From assembly GCA_902619805.1 (NCBI GenBank), contig CACNGC010000005.1, positions 45,176-109,175 on the forward strand: a stretch of DNA of 64,000 nt. The letters run 5' to 3'. Below are positions 26,779 through 34,365 of this stretch, one piece after another. Both the position numbers and the translations under genes were made by a program. Within the stretch, counting starts at the first letter, position 1; each line of letters starts with the position of its first letter. This DNA is from an uncultured SAR116 cluster alpha proteobacterium. Lineage in GTDB: Bacteria; Pseudomonadota; Alphaproteobacteria; Puniceispirillales; Marisalimonadaceae. The notes beneath the pieces are model-generated. The model saw nothing but the letters and a program-made list of their open reading frames with translations. It was not told the DNA's origin and did no database searches.

Positions 26779-27396
26779 TTGACTATCATTTCAAGACGGA
26801 TACTAACACCAATATTAGGTAAAAGTGATTTAGTATTAAAGAGGGCTAAATCTATGCAAGAAATAATGACTAACCATGGTGCAAAGGCTAGAGTTGCAAG
26901 AATAGTTGCGGGTGATTTAGCGGGATCAATTCATTTAACCGCATCATATGAAAATATGGAAAAAGGTTGTAATTCATTTAACGAAATGTCACAAGATCCA
27001 GCTAGAGTTGCTTTGATGAAAGAGAGAGAAGCTGATCCTGGAGGTCACTTAATAGGTCCTGAAGTTTTTAGAACTATATATGGTAAAATTTCACCAGAGC
27101 AAAATGTAATTATGATGAGAGAATACCAGTTATCTAGAGATAATGTGTCTGAAGCTGTTCAAATCTTTCCTGAAATAGATGCTATTTTAAAAAATGAGGA
27201 CGCTTCTTTTATGGCAGTTGTACCCTTGTTAGCAACTAACATGGATAGATTAATTGCTTGTTATTATTTCCGTGATATGTCTTCTATGGGAGAACAAATT
27301 GATAGAGTTGGTATGTCAGAAGAATTTCAAAAAATTGTATTAAAAGCAAGCAATACTGGAACATTAATATCATCAAGGGTGTTATTAAATATCTAA
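26779..27396 (+). CDS. Tandem dimeric-barrel protein, second paralogue
   Basis: This 205-residue protein is related to the one at 23541: both contain an A-K-x-R motif followed by G-D-x-A-G-S (here GAKARVARIVAGDLAGSIHL) and are made of two barrel units. It starts at TTG, set by AAGGAG at 26767-26772, six bases upstream. Function is unknown. Two such paralogues 3 kb apart with other barrel genes between them suggest local duplication. Confidence 0.65.
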   Translation: MTIISRRILTPILGKSDLVLKRAKSMQEIMTNHGAKARVARIVAGDLAGSIHLTASYENMEKGCNSFNEMSQDPARVALMKEREADPGGHLIGPEVFRTIYGKISPEQNVIMMREYQLSRDNVSEAVQIFPEIDAILKNEDASFMAVVPLLATNMDRLIACYYFRDMSSMGEQIDRVGMSEEFQKIVLKASNTGTLISSRVLLNI

Positions 27397-27460
27397 TAAA
27401 TAACTATTTTTTTAAATCTAGAAGAGTAACATTTACTTATAATAAATAGGAGTAGTTTAA

Positions 27461-27835
27461 ATGTCAGAAGAAATAAGATGTATTAATTTAGGATATGTGG
27501 TTCCGAAAGAGAGAGCAGAAAAAGTTGAAAGTATTTTTAAAAAACACGCATCCTGGATGGAAGAGTTTTATTCAGAAAATAACAATGGTCAGGAGCACCT
27601 TTTAAATTCTTATTTTACTAAAGCACCTGAATTTGTTGATCCAACTGATCCCTCAAAGGGCGAAACTGGAAATATAGTTTTCACAATAAATGAGAGATTT
27701 ACTTCATTAGAAAGTGTTCAACGTCATATAGAGAATGCTATGAAAAATGATTATTTTGAAGACTTTGGTAATATACTTCACGATTATGGAAAAGTTATTA
27801 GTCCTGGTGGTATGATTTATCACTCAATAAGGTGA
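27461..27835 (+). CDS. Small barrel-like hypothetical protein
   Basis: This 124-residue protein starts after an AGGAG site. The layout IRCINLGYVVPKERAEKVESIFKKH, then NIVFTINERFTSLESVQRHIENA and a final VISPGGMIYHSI resembles a ferredoxin-like/ABM barrel, though I recognise no named family. It ends 69 bases before the putative left end of the integrative element, so it is probably part of the host chromosome. Confidence 0.55.
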   Translation: MSEEIRCINLGYVVPKERAEKVESIFKKHASWMEEFYSENNNGQEHLLNSYFTKAPEFVDPTDPSKGETGNIVFTINERFTSLESVQRHIENAMKNDYFEDFGNILHDYGKVISPGGMIYHSIR

Positions 27836-27903
27836 GACATTTACTGTAATAAAAAATTTTAAATATAAAAATATAATAAAATCAATATATTAAAAGTATT
27901 TTA

Positions 27904-27913
27904 TGGCGGAGAG
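27904..27913 (+). repeat. Putative distal attachment site (tRNA-Ser 3' end copy)
   Basis: TGGCGGAGAG is identical to 39045-39054, which encodes the CCA end, discriminator base and outer acceptor stem of tRNA-Ser(GGA). It is GC-rich in very AT-rich spacer. The match is short, so the exact crossover is uncertain. Confidence 0.55.
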
Positions 27914-27977
27914 AACCTCCTCACCTATCTCGTGTAACTATCTAATTTTATTGAATAATAAATTATAATAAATTTTC

Positions 27978-27998
27978 AGTCTACAAATTAGTCAACAA
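27978..27998 (+). promoter_or_regulatory. Left arm-type integrase site pair
   Basis: AGTCTACAA at 27978-27986 and AGTCAACAA at 27990-27998 are separated by three bases, a 12-base pitch. The same arrangement occurs at 38912-38932 next to the integrase. This is the expected look of arm-type binding sites of a tyrosine recombinase. It is inference from pattern. Confidence 0.5.
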
Positions 27999-28041
27999 CT
28001 TCAATAAATTTGCTATAATTAAATGTTATATGAGATGTGAT

Positions 28042-28845
28042 ATGACAGAACTTAAAAAAGCGATATATACAATAATTAAGAACGATTTTAAAAAAGGACT
28101 TAAAATTTTGTTACCTATTGCAAAAAATGGAAATGCAAGTGCTAATTTTTATTTGGGCTATCTTTATTTTAATGGCTTGGGAGTTATTGCAAATGAACAA
28201 GAAGCAGACAAACATCGTTCATATGCAATCAAAATATTCAAAGAACAAGCAGAAAATGGTGATAAGGAAGCAATCTCAAAATTGGGTAGAATTCTCGCTG
28301 ATGGCTCACAACTAGATAATATAAACTTTTTAGAAGAACTAAAATGGCTTAAACTTGCTTCTGATAATGGATGTCCTGAAGCTTCATTTATGTTGGGGAA
28401 TATCTATAACACCGGACATAAAATGAATGACACAAATGAAGATGATTTTTTTCCAATTATAAATAAAAAAGAGGCTTTTAAATGGTTCAAAATTTCAGCT
28501 GAACAAGGAATGGCATTTGGGATGATAAATGTAGCTAGTTTTTTGAAAAATGGTACAGGTATAGAGAAAAATTATAAAGAGGCGTTTAAGTGGTATAATA
28601 TTGCCGTTTTGGGCTATAAAAAAATGGTTAATTATAGATTTGCTGATGTATGGGAATATGAGGTTTTACCAGGTATTAAAGAACATATAAGAGAAATAAA
28701 AAGAACGCTTGAATCCACTGAGATTTTTGAAATAGTAAAAGCTGCCAATGAATATGTACGTCAGAAAACAGAGGAAGGTGTTTTTGATTATTCTAATAAG
28801 GATGATTTAGATGAATTTTTGGATTTTGTAAACAATCACGATTAA
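28042..28845 (+). CDS. Cytoplasmic Sel1-repeat protein
   Basis: This protein of 267 residues (271 if ATG at 28030 is used) has Sel1-like repeats without a signal peptide: LLPIAKNGNASANFYLGYLYFNGLGV, ELKWLKLASDNGCPEASFMLGNIYN, and EAFKWFKISAEQGMAFGMINVASF, followed by EAFKWYNIAVLGYKK. It is the first gene of the integrative element, directly after the left arm-type sites. Sel1 proteins are scaffolds. It lacks the element's shared 26-base promoter motif; a TATAAT-like box lies nearby. Confidence 0.8.
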   Translation: MTELKKAIYTIIKNDFKKGLKILLPIAKNGNASANFYLGYLYFNGLGVIANEQEADKHRSYAIKIFKEQAENGDKEAISKLGRILADGSQLDNINFLEELKWLKLASDNGCPEASFMLGNIYNTGHKMNDTNEDDFFPIINKKEAFKWFKISAEQGMAFGMINVASFLKNGTGIEKNYKEAFKWYNIAVLGYKKMVNYRFADVWEYEVLPGIKEHIREIKRTLESTEIFEIVKAANEYVRQKTEEGVFDYSNKDDLDEFLDFVNNHD

Positions 28846-28906
28846 TAGTAATTATCATTACTTGTATTTAATCATCAAGCATCCCTTTTTTTAATGTCTA
28901 GAAGTT

Positions 28907-28915
28907 AGTCTACAA
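28907..28915 (+). repeat. Extra single copy of the arm-type motif
   Basis: AGTCTACAA, identical to the first unit of the left pair, stands alone in the gap after the Sel1 gene. The identity extends to AGTCTACAAATT. It may be a third arm-type site or a chance copy. Confidence 0.35.
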
Positions 28916-29002
28916 ATTTATTATGGTAGTAAATTTATTTCAATAATTCATGAAGAAATATACCAAAACAAAAAAAAATGTTGCTAATATTATGTTGAAA
29001 TA

Positions 29003-29037
29003 TCCCATAACTATTTTAAATTACAAAAGTTATGGGA
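29003..29037. terminator. Stem-loop between convergent genes
   Basis: A ten-base perfect inverted repeat (TCCCATAACT and AGTTATGGGA) with a 15-base loop lies between the Sel1 gene and the leftward exported-protein operon. It could act as a terminator for both, although neither side has a good T run. Confidence 0.5.
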
Positions 29038-29057
29038 GTAATGATTAGTTTCATAAA

Positions 29058-29318
29058 TTATTTTTTAAAGTTTCCAATTTCACACCAGAAGCGTGTAACT
29101 ACTCTTAGTTGATTTTGAAATAATTCAGCTGCTAGATGGCAATTTTCAGAGTTGTAATCATAACCATCTTTAGCATTAAATGATGCTACATGAATACGCA
29201 TATGTGTATCAATAACGCTATTACGATAAAGAGTTAGCATTTGGTTCTCATCTGCATAACCCTTATAAGAAAATAAAAAGGTAAAAGATATAAGAAATGG
29301 CGAAATTATTTTAATCAT
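29058..29318 (-). CDS. Small exported protein, third of an operon
   Basis: This 86-residue protein has a signal peptide (ISPFLISFTFLFSYKGYA, cleavage expected after A) and a mature part of about 65 residues with two cysteines (ENCHLAAELFQ and RFWCEIGNF), which could form a disulfide in the periplasm. I do not recognise the family. Its start overlaps the stop of the upstream gene by four bases (ATGA type), so it is translationally coupled. It should be expressed from the promoter-like site at 30232-30257. Confidence 0.65.
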   Translation of the reverse strand: MIKIISPFLISFTFLFSYKGYADENQMLTLYRNSVIDTHMRIHVASFNAKDGYDYNSENCHLAAELFQNQLRVVTRFWCEIGNFKK

Positions 29319-29719
29319 TTTCTATCTCCTAAATTTTTAGTTACTTTACAAGTTCCATATGAAACTGAGCTTCTACCATTATTTTCAACAAACGATTTAT
29401 CTGTAAAAAGCTGGACATCAAACTGGCTTGAAAAATGATAGAGCTTTATATATGACGTAAAATTATCAATCACTGCTTTATCCATTTTGTGTTTGTTACA
29501 TGTTATTTTATTAGCAATAGTCTCATATGAACATCTTGAGACATAATATTTGTCTCCAGAAAATTCTATTTTTATACTTGGATTATACTTTTGTAAGTTA
29601 GCTTTAGAATATTTTCCTTTGCTAGAATATTTGTTTAGAACATTACATTCTAAGGTTAATCCAAAAGATGCGGTTGAAATTAAAATTGTAGTTAATGATA
29701 ATGAAAAAATTTTAAACAT
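29315..29719 (-). CDS. Small exported protein, second of an operon
   Basis: This 134-residue protein starts MFKIFSLSLTTILI with a signal peptide; an in-frame ATG four codons upstream is possible. The mature part carries four cysteines (LECNVL, VSRCSYE, ITCNKHK and YGTCKV), consistent with two disulfides in the periplasm. No family is recognised. It follows the 29742 gene by 22 bases and overlaps the 29058 gene, so the three form one operon on the element. Confidence 0.65.
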   Translation of the reverse strand: MFKIFSLSLTTILISTASFGLTLECNVLNKYSSKGKYSKANLQKYNPSIKIEFSGDKYYVSRCSYETIANKITCNKHKMDKAVIDNFTSYIKLYHFSSQFDVQLFTDKSFVENNGRSSVSYGTCKVTKNLGDRK

Positions 29720-29741
29720 TGAAATCTCCATATATTTTTAA

Positions 29742-30200
29742 TTATAGACAATTAGCTACAAACAAGACCCTTTTATCCATCATAGAGGACCCATATTTAT
29801 GTTGTGAGTATGCTAGTTTTTTATTTTTAATATTGAAGGTAAATAACTCAGCAGTAACATTGGGATATGAAACAAGAAAACTATAATTTTTCATATTATT
29901 ACCTAATGGAACTACATAACCTCCATCAGCTGTTGAGCTAACCAAACTTCCTGATGCGTCTTTGTATAAAATATCAAATTTATCTTTATTCTTAATTAAT
30001 GAAAAACTTCCTTTTGATATTCCATCATCACTCCAACCAGCAAGTTTTTTAGATATTATTGGGCCTTGATAATAATAGCCCTTCCCTTTAGGCGCATCGC
30101 AGGTAAGTAAAGTTTCTGCATAAACGTTGCTACTAATTAAAATTGTAGTTTTTATTAAAATCAATAATTTTAATAATTTTTTAGATGTTTTAATTTTCAT
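29742..30200 (-). CDS. Small exported protein, first of an operon
   Basis: This 152-residue protein has a signal peptide ending near VYAETL and a beta-rich mature part with cysteines near both ends (LLTCDAPKGKGYYYQG and FVANCL), so one disulfide is likely. An internal stretch, KLAGWSDDGISKGSFSLIK, has a regular look, but I cannot name the family. GAGGAG precedes the ATG. The putative ECF-type promoter at 30232-30257 is 31 bases upstream, which makes this the lead gene of a three-gene secreted-protein operon. Confidence 0.68.
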   Translation of the reverse strand: MKIKTSKKLLKLLILIKTTILISSNVYAETLLTCDAPKGKGYYYQGPIISKKLAGWSDDGISKGSFSLIKNKDKFDILYKDASGSLVSSTADGGYVVPLGNNMKNYSFLVSYPNVTAELFTFNIKNKKLAYSQHKYGSSMMDKRVLFVANCL

Positions 30201-30231
30201 TTTTTGCTCCTCTATTAAACATTTGTTTATT

Positions 30232-30257
30232 AGACGAACAACTATTGAAAATTATTG
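30232..30257 (-). promoter_or_regulatory. ECF-type promoter-like motif, copy 4 (exported-protein operon)
   Basis: On the minus strand, CAATAATTTT is followed after ten bases by TCGTCT, matching the other copies at 32311, 32394, 35206 and 35779 (+ strand) in sequence and spacing. CAATAA would be the -35 and TCGTC the -10 element. It lies in the 5' region of the 29742 gene. Confidence 0.7.
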
Positions 30258-30319
30258 TAAGAAACTTTTTTTATTTTATTTTTTTGCACACAATTCATAA
30301 TGATATCACTATTATCTTT

Positions 30320-32221
30320 TTAATTGGATAGAAAGACAAAATCAGGACCTTCATGTCCAAATTGTTCTAATTGACCAATCCTTGGTGTTTGCTGTGTTCC
30401 CATCTTCAATGATAAATTTGAAACATCTTTGTAAATAGAAGCATGCAGATCAGTAGCAGTTATCGCTTCCGAGTTATTTGTTAAAAAATTAATTACAAAT
30501 CTAGCAAAAACTGAATGACCTCCACCTCCACTATCATGAACTGGACCTACCCCTCCAGATGATATAACTATTCTTGATTTAGTATTTAACCATTTATCAA
30601 TAGGTTTAGTTTTTTTATTAACACTCTTTGCATCACTTCTTGTTAAAGTTCCTGAGTAGCACGAGTCCGCTATAACCAATATGTTTTTGGATTTAATTTG
30701 TTTTAATTTTTTACCTATATAGTCATTTGATATCCACTTAGTGTCAATTTTTTCTTCTGCATCATGAGGCAACCAGTAACCATCATCTAAAACTTCTTTT
30801 CCATGCCCTGCAAAATAAATCAAAAAATTATCATTCTCTTTTAAAGAATAGACCAAATTACTTAGCTTTTTTGTTATGTCTTCGTGTGTAGCATTAGATA
30901 AATAATCAACTTTAAAACCATATTTTTTTTCAAGAATACTTCCAATTTTTTTCCCATCTCTTAAAGGAGTTTTTAAATTATTTAAATGCTTGTAATCTTT
31001 TATTGATATTACTAATGCATAAAAATTATTTGATTTTCTGAGATTTTTTTCTAATTTTTTCTTTTCTATAAAACCTCTTGTTGAACTAGTAACAGCAGTT
31101 TCAATAATATTTTTTTGTTCTTCAAAAAAAGCTATCATATCTTCTTTTTTAGCTTTACCTCTAGACTTACTATGAAAATTAAATTGAAAATTGTTACCGA
31201 AGCTATCTGTCCCCTCTCCCCTTGACCCTTTATTTGTACCAAGTGGTATCACCTTTCCAGTAGCATTATATCCTGATGGACATTCAACAAGGAGAACTCC
31301 AGCGTTAGTTTTTTCATTATATGTTGAATTTGATGAACAAATTTCATTGTCAATAATGACTTTGCCTTCTGTTATCCAATTACCTCCTATTTGATCTTCC
31401 TTAATTGCCGCATACGTATTAAATATCTTTTTACCTCTTTTAACAGTCATGGTTCTAAAATCAGAGAACCCGTCAAGAGGTTTTAAAGAAAAGTTATTAT
31501 TATCAGTCGTTAAAGATTGTTCTCTAATTAAATTATTTATTCTCTTAAGGCCATCAATAGAAACTTTGTCTCCTTGATCTGCCGATAATGCATACCACCT
31601 TTTTGCCTCAATGTAATTTTTAGATGTTCCATATCCTTTTTCATAAAACGAACCTAATTCACTTTGTGCTACATTGTCCCCATTAATGGCTGCTAACTTA
31701 TACCATCTAATCGCCTCTTTATAATCTTTGGTAACACCTAGTCCTTTTCTATAAATAAAACCAATATTAGTTTGAGATAGAACGTGATTATTATTTGCTG
31801 CAGTTTTTAACAATAATAAAGCTTTATCATAATTGACTTCAGTACCTAAACCTAATTGATACATTGTTGCCAAGTTATAAAAAGCTTGTGTAAAGTTTAA
31901 TTCTACAGCTTTTTTGAAGAATATATATGACGTTTTGTAGTTTTTTGGAACTGCATAACCATACTTATAGAAGGTTCCCAAGGCATTTAGCGACCATGCG
32001 TTATTTCTTTTTGCTAGATATTTTATATGTGGTAAAGCCTTATCAAATTGCAACTTTTTTATAAAACCAAGAGCTTTATCATAAGTATGTTTATCTAAAA
32101 TACCAGGTAATCTGTTGCCTACTTCATTTTGAAAAGATTCATTATCAAATGCAGAAGTTTCCTTTACAGCATTGAAAGACATTGTAAATAATAAACAAAA
32201 TATAAAACATATATGCTTCAT
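30320..32221 (-). CDS. Exported caspase-like protease with Sel1 repeats
   Basis: This 633-residue protein has a signal peptide (CFIFCLLFTMSFNAVKETSA), Sel1-like repeats at about 75-225 (LGTFYKYGYAVPKNYKTSY, NLATMYQLGLGTEVNYDKA, IGFIYRKGLGVTKDYKEA and LGSFYEKGYGTSKNYIEA), a beta-rich spacer at about 250-360, and a C14 caspase-like domain at about 400-625. The catalytic dyad is visible: His473 in IYFAGHG and Cys521 in IADSCYSG. It should act in the periplasm, or outside the cell, cleaving peptides after a basic or acidic residue; specificity cannot be told. It lies on the element, divergent from the P1 operon, and has only a degenerate promoter motif at 32266-32291. Confidence 0.85.
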   Translation of the reverse strand: MKHICFIFCLLFTMSFNAVKETSAFDNESFQNEVGNRLPGILDKHTYDKALGFIKKLQFDKALPHIKYLAKRNNAWSLNALGTFYKYGYAVPKNYKTSYIFFKKAVELNFTQAFYNLATMYQLGLGTEVNYDKALLLLKTAANNNHVLSQTNIGFIYRKGLGVTKDYKEAIRWYKLAAINGDNVAQSELGSFYEKGYGTSKNYIEAKRWYALSADQGDKVSIDGLKRINNLIREQSLTTDNNNFSLKPLDGFSDFRTMTVKRGKKIFNTYAAIKEDQIGGNWITEGKVIIDNEICSSNSTYNEKTNAGVLLVECPSGYNATGKVIPLGTNKGSRGEGTDSFGNNFQFNFHSKSRGKAKKEDMIAFFEEQKNIIETAVTSSTRGFIEKKKLEKNLRKSNNFYALVISIKDYKHLNNLKTPLRDGKKIGSILEKKYGFKVDYLSNATHEDITKKLSNLVYSLKENDNFLIYFAGHGKEVLDDGYWLPHDAEEKIDTKWISNDYIGKKLKQIKSKNILVIADSCYSGTLTRSDAKSVNKKTKPIDKWLNTKSRIVISSGGVGPVHDSGGGGHSVFARFVINFLTNNSEAITATDLHASIYKDVSNLSLKMGTQQTPRIGQLEQFGHEGPDFVFLSN

Positions 32222-32310
32222 TAAATAAAACCCAAATTTAAAATTTTATAATATAAATTTATTAATGAAGAATCAAAATTTTAAATAATTATAAAATCTT
32301 AACTCTCACT

Positions 32311-32336
32311 CAATAATTTTATTAACTCACTCGTCC
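32311..32336 (+). promoter_or_regulatory. ECF-type promoter-like motif, copy 1
   Basis: CAATAATTTT is followed after ten bases by TCGTCC, 26 bases in all. The end of TCGTC is 27 bases before ATG 32363, which has its own GAGGAG site. It is one of five copies on the element and could drive the run that continues to the sigma and anti-sigma genes. Confidence 0.7.
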
Positions 32337-32393
32337 TTAAAGCATTAGCAAGAGGAGAAGTCATGAGTAAAATAAAAAATAATTACCTAACTA

Positions 32394-32419
32394 CAATAAT
32401 TTCAAAACCCCATTCGTCT
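32394..32419 (+). promoter_or_regulatory. ECF-type promoter-like motif, copy 1b
   Basis: CAATAATTTC is followed after ten bases by TCGTCT. It lies inside the frame opened at 32363 and 31 bases upstream of TTG 32450, which has its own AAGGAG site. It is therefore a second, tandem promoter for a shorter product. Confidence 0.68.
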
Positions 32420-32449
32420 TCTTTAGTAAGCAAACATAAGGAGATAAAA

Positions 32450-32737
32450 TTGAGAAATTTTAAAAACAAACTTAGTCATCATGCAGAAGAAAGACGTCAA
32501 GAGCGCGGTGTAAAAAAATGGGCTATAGATTTTGTAAAAGCTGAATATGACAAATGCAAAAAACGTTATGGTGACGCAAAAGCAATTTCTGTCTCTAGAA
32601 AAAAATTAAAAGAATTAAGAAAATATGGGCAGATAACAGCCGTTCAGTTAGACAAATTACTCGGTGTGACTTTGGTTCAGTCATTAGATAACAACATTAT
32701 CACGGTTTATTATGAAAGAAGAAAAATCAATCAATAA
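32450..32737 (+). CDS. DUF4258-like small protein, possible toxin-fold
   Basis: The conserved core HHAEERRQERG, followed by a region ending VQSLDNNIITVYYERR, resembles DUF4258/RelE-like proteins in which a His-x-x-x-R-x-x-x-R-G start precedes a strand ending in I-T-V-Y. The product has 95 residues from TTG 32450, which has AAGGAG at 32438-32443, six bases before it. An alternative ATG at 32363 with GAGGAG adds 29 poorly conserved-looking residues (MSKIKNNYLTTIISK and on). Each start has its own promoter-like motif. No antitoxin is adjacent that I recognise. Confidence 0.6.
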   Translation: MRNFKNKLSHHAEERRQERGVKKWAIDFVKAEYDKCKKRYGDAKAISVSRKKLKELRKYGQITAVQLDKLLGVTLVQSLDNNIITVYYERRKINQ

Positions 32738-32779
32738 AAAATTACATAAAATAAAAATTTAAAAAAAAGGGTAAAATAA

Positions 32780-33697
32780 ATGTTTAATAAAAATATCAGT
32801 GTATATTTAGACTCCAGAGGTCACGCAAATCTTGATTCATTTCCATTAAGATATGGAATTCATTATCCGTATAGTAAAACTTTAGATTTATATGACTGTA
32901 CTAACTGGATAAAAGATCAAAAGTTTAGTGATAGATACCATGTTGACGCTAAGTTTAATGGCAAAGACAATAAAGAAGAATATGGTCATTTTGTGTTAGC
33001 TGAAAGTCAGTTTGACGATATGAAAATTGTCACTGTCTGGAAGCATGATATGGAAGTAGAATACAAATTATCTAATTGGTTAAGATTTTTAAGAGAAGGA
33101 AACAATATCTCAGTTCAAGATTTATTGGAATTTCATCCTTATTATGCCAACGGAACTGCGACTAGCTTTGAAGAAATTTATAAGTTGCTATTAGACCGTG
33201 ATGTTAAAAAAATCACAAATAAAAAGCTTGAGATTATTGCCAAAGATTTCCAAAAAGAACTTGAAAGCAAGCAAAAAGAGCTATCTGAATTATTAAAAAT
33301 AAAATCAGAAATGTCTAAAATTAATAATCAATTAACCAATGATCTTGAAAAAGCTAACAAAAAAATAAAAGAATTTGAGCGATCTCAATTTAGGGAAGAA
33401 AATAATAGAGCTCAATCACAAAATGATGGTGAAGTAATAGTTACACTTGGTGAAAGATTAGTACTTATTGCGGTTAATGATGTCGTTCATAGAGGTTCAG
33501 ACTGTACTGAATTAATATTTAGTAACGGAGAAAAGCAATGGATGAAAAAAAGAACTTTTGATAAATTTGGTCTTGTAACACAAAAAGCTAAATCATTAAT
33601 TAATGAGTCTGTAATTACCAGTTCTTGGAACCCTAAATCAAATCCAACTTTGTGGAAAAAACAAGGTTATTTTAGGAATATTTATAAAGCTAATTAA
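32780..33697 (+). CDS. Hypothetical coiled-coil protein of the element
   Basis: I do not recognise this 305-residue cytoplasmic protein. The first 150 residues look globular and aromatic-rich (VYLDSRGHANLDSFPLRYG; HFVLAESQFDDMKIVTVWK). A coiled coil covers about 160-210 (ELESKQKELSELLKIKSEM then NNQLTNDLEKANKKIKEFE). The C-terminal 95 residues form a second domain (VIVTLGERLVLIAVNDVVHRG). It lies 42 bases after the DUF4258-like gene and upstream of the sigma factor, so it is probably in the same transcript. Confidence 0.65.
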   Translation: MFNKNISVYLDSRGHANLDSFPLRYGIHYPYSKTLDLYDCTNWIKDQKFSDRYHVDAKFNGKDNKEEYGHFVLAESQFDDMKIVTVWKHDMEVEYKLSNWLRFLREGNNISVQDLLEFHPYYANGTATSFEEIYKLLLDRDVKKITNKKLEIIAKDFQKELESKQKELSELLKIKSEMSKINNQLTNDLEKANKKIKEFERSQFREENNRAQSQNDGEVIVTLGERLVLIAVNDVVHRGSDCTELIFSNGEKQWMKKRTFDKFGLVTQKAKSLINESVITSSWNPKSNPTLWKKQGYFRNIYKAN

Positions 33698-33717
33698 TTA
33701 ATAATTGCACCTATGTT

Positions 33718-33755
33718 TTTCTCAGATAAGATTAAATAAAGTCTTATCTGAGAAA
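33718..33755. promoter_or_regulatory. Perfect 14-base inverted repeat before the sigma-factor gene
   Basis: TTTCTCAGATAAGA (33718-33731) and TCTTATCTGAGAAA (33742-33755) can form a 14-base-pair stem with a ten-base loop. The stem ends four bases before ATG 33760, and no good Shine-Dalgarno sequence lies outside it. It may act as an operator, as a translational lock, or as an attenuator between the coiled-coil gene and the sigma-factor gene. Confidence 0.7.
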
Positions 33756-33759
33756 TTAT

Positions 33760-34365
33760 ATGAAGAATTATAATAAAATTTATATAGATAAAGAAAAACG
33801 ATCAGAGCGTGACGAGTATAATCATTTGTATAAAAAGTTAAGTGCTAAAATTTATGTTCAACTATATCAAAGTTATAATCCTCAAAAGGACGACAAAGTT
33901 AGCCTTCAAGAAAACGCACGAGATATTGCTCAAGATACTATAATTACATATCTCAGAAGAATTGAAGAAGGACTAATCATTGAAAATAAAGAAGCATGGT
34001 GTAGCACAGTAGCTAGAAACAAAACTATTGATTTTTTAAGAAAGAAGAAACCAGACAGGATTTCAGATTATGATTTATCAGTTGATGATGAAAGCGAGTC
34101 CAAAAACTTTAATGTAAGAGAAAAAATGTTAACAGATAAATCAAAAAAGGAAGATGCTTCATATTATGATCTTTTAGACGGTGAATGTATGGAAAAACTT
34201 AAAAAAAACCATAGAAAGTCTTTATATTTTGTTATGCGAGGATTAAAAACTAGAGAAATTGCAGAAGCCTTAAGTGTTCCACAGAATACGATACTGACTT
34301 GGGTAACAAATGCAAAAAGTCAATATGCAGAATGTATGGGTTTAGTTAGAAATGCCAGTAACTAA
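33760..34365 (+). CDS. ECF-like RNA polymerase sigma factor
   Basis: This 201-residue protein has a region-2-like part, ENARDIAQDTIITYLRRIEEG then NKEAWCSTVARNKTIDFLRKKKPDR, and a region-4-like helix-turn-helix near the C-terminus, MRGLKTREIAEALSVPQNTILTWVTNAKSQY. This is the two-domain layout of group IV (ECF) sigma factors. It is immediately followed, with overlap, by a membrane protein that looks like its anti-sigma partner. I infer that it reads the CAATAA-N14-TCGTC motif found in front of four operons on the same element; the -10 core CGTC is common among ECF promoters. Confidence 0.78.
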   Translation: MKNYNKIYIDKEKRSERDEYNHLYKKLSAKIYVQLYQSYNPQKDDKVSLQENARDIAQDTIITYLRRIEEGLIIENKEAWCSTVARNKTIDFLRKKKPDRISDYDLSVDDESESKNFNVREKMLTDKSKKEDASYYDLLDGECMEKLKKNHRKSLYFVMRGLKTREIAEALSVPQNTILTWVTNAKSQYAECMGLVRNASN

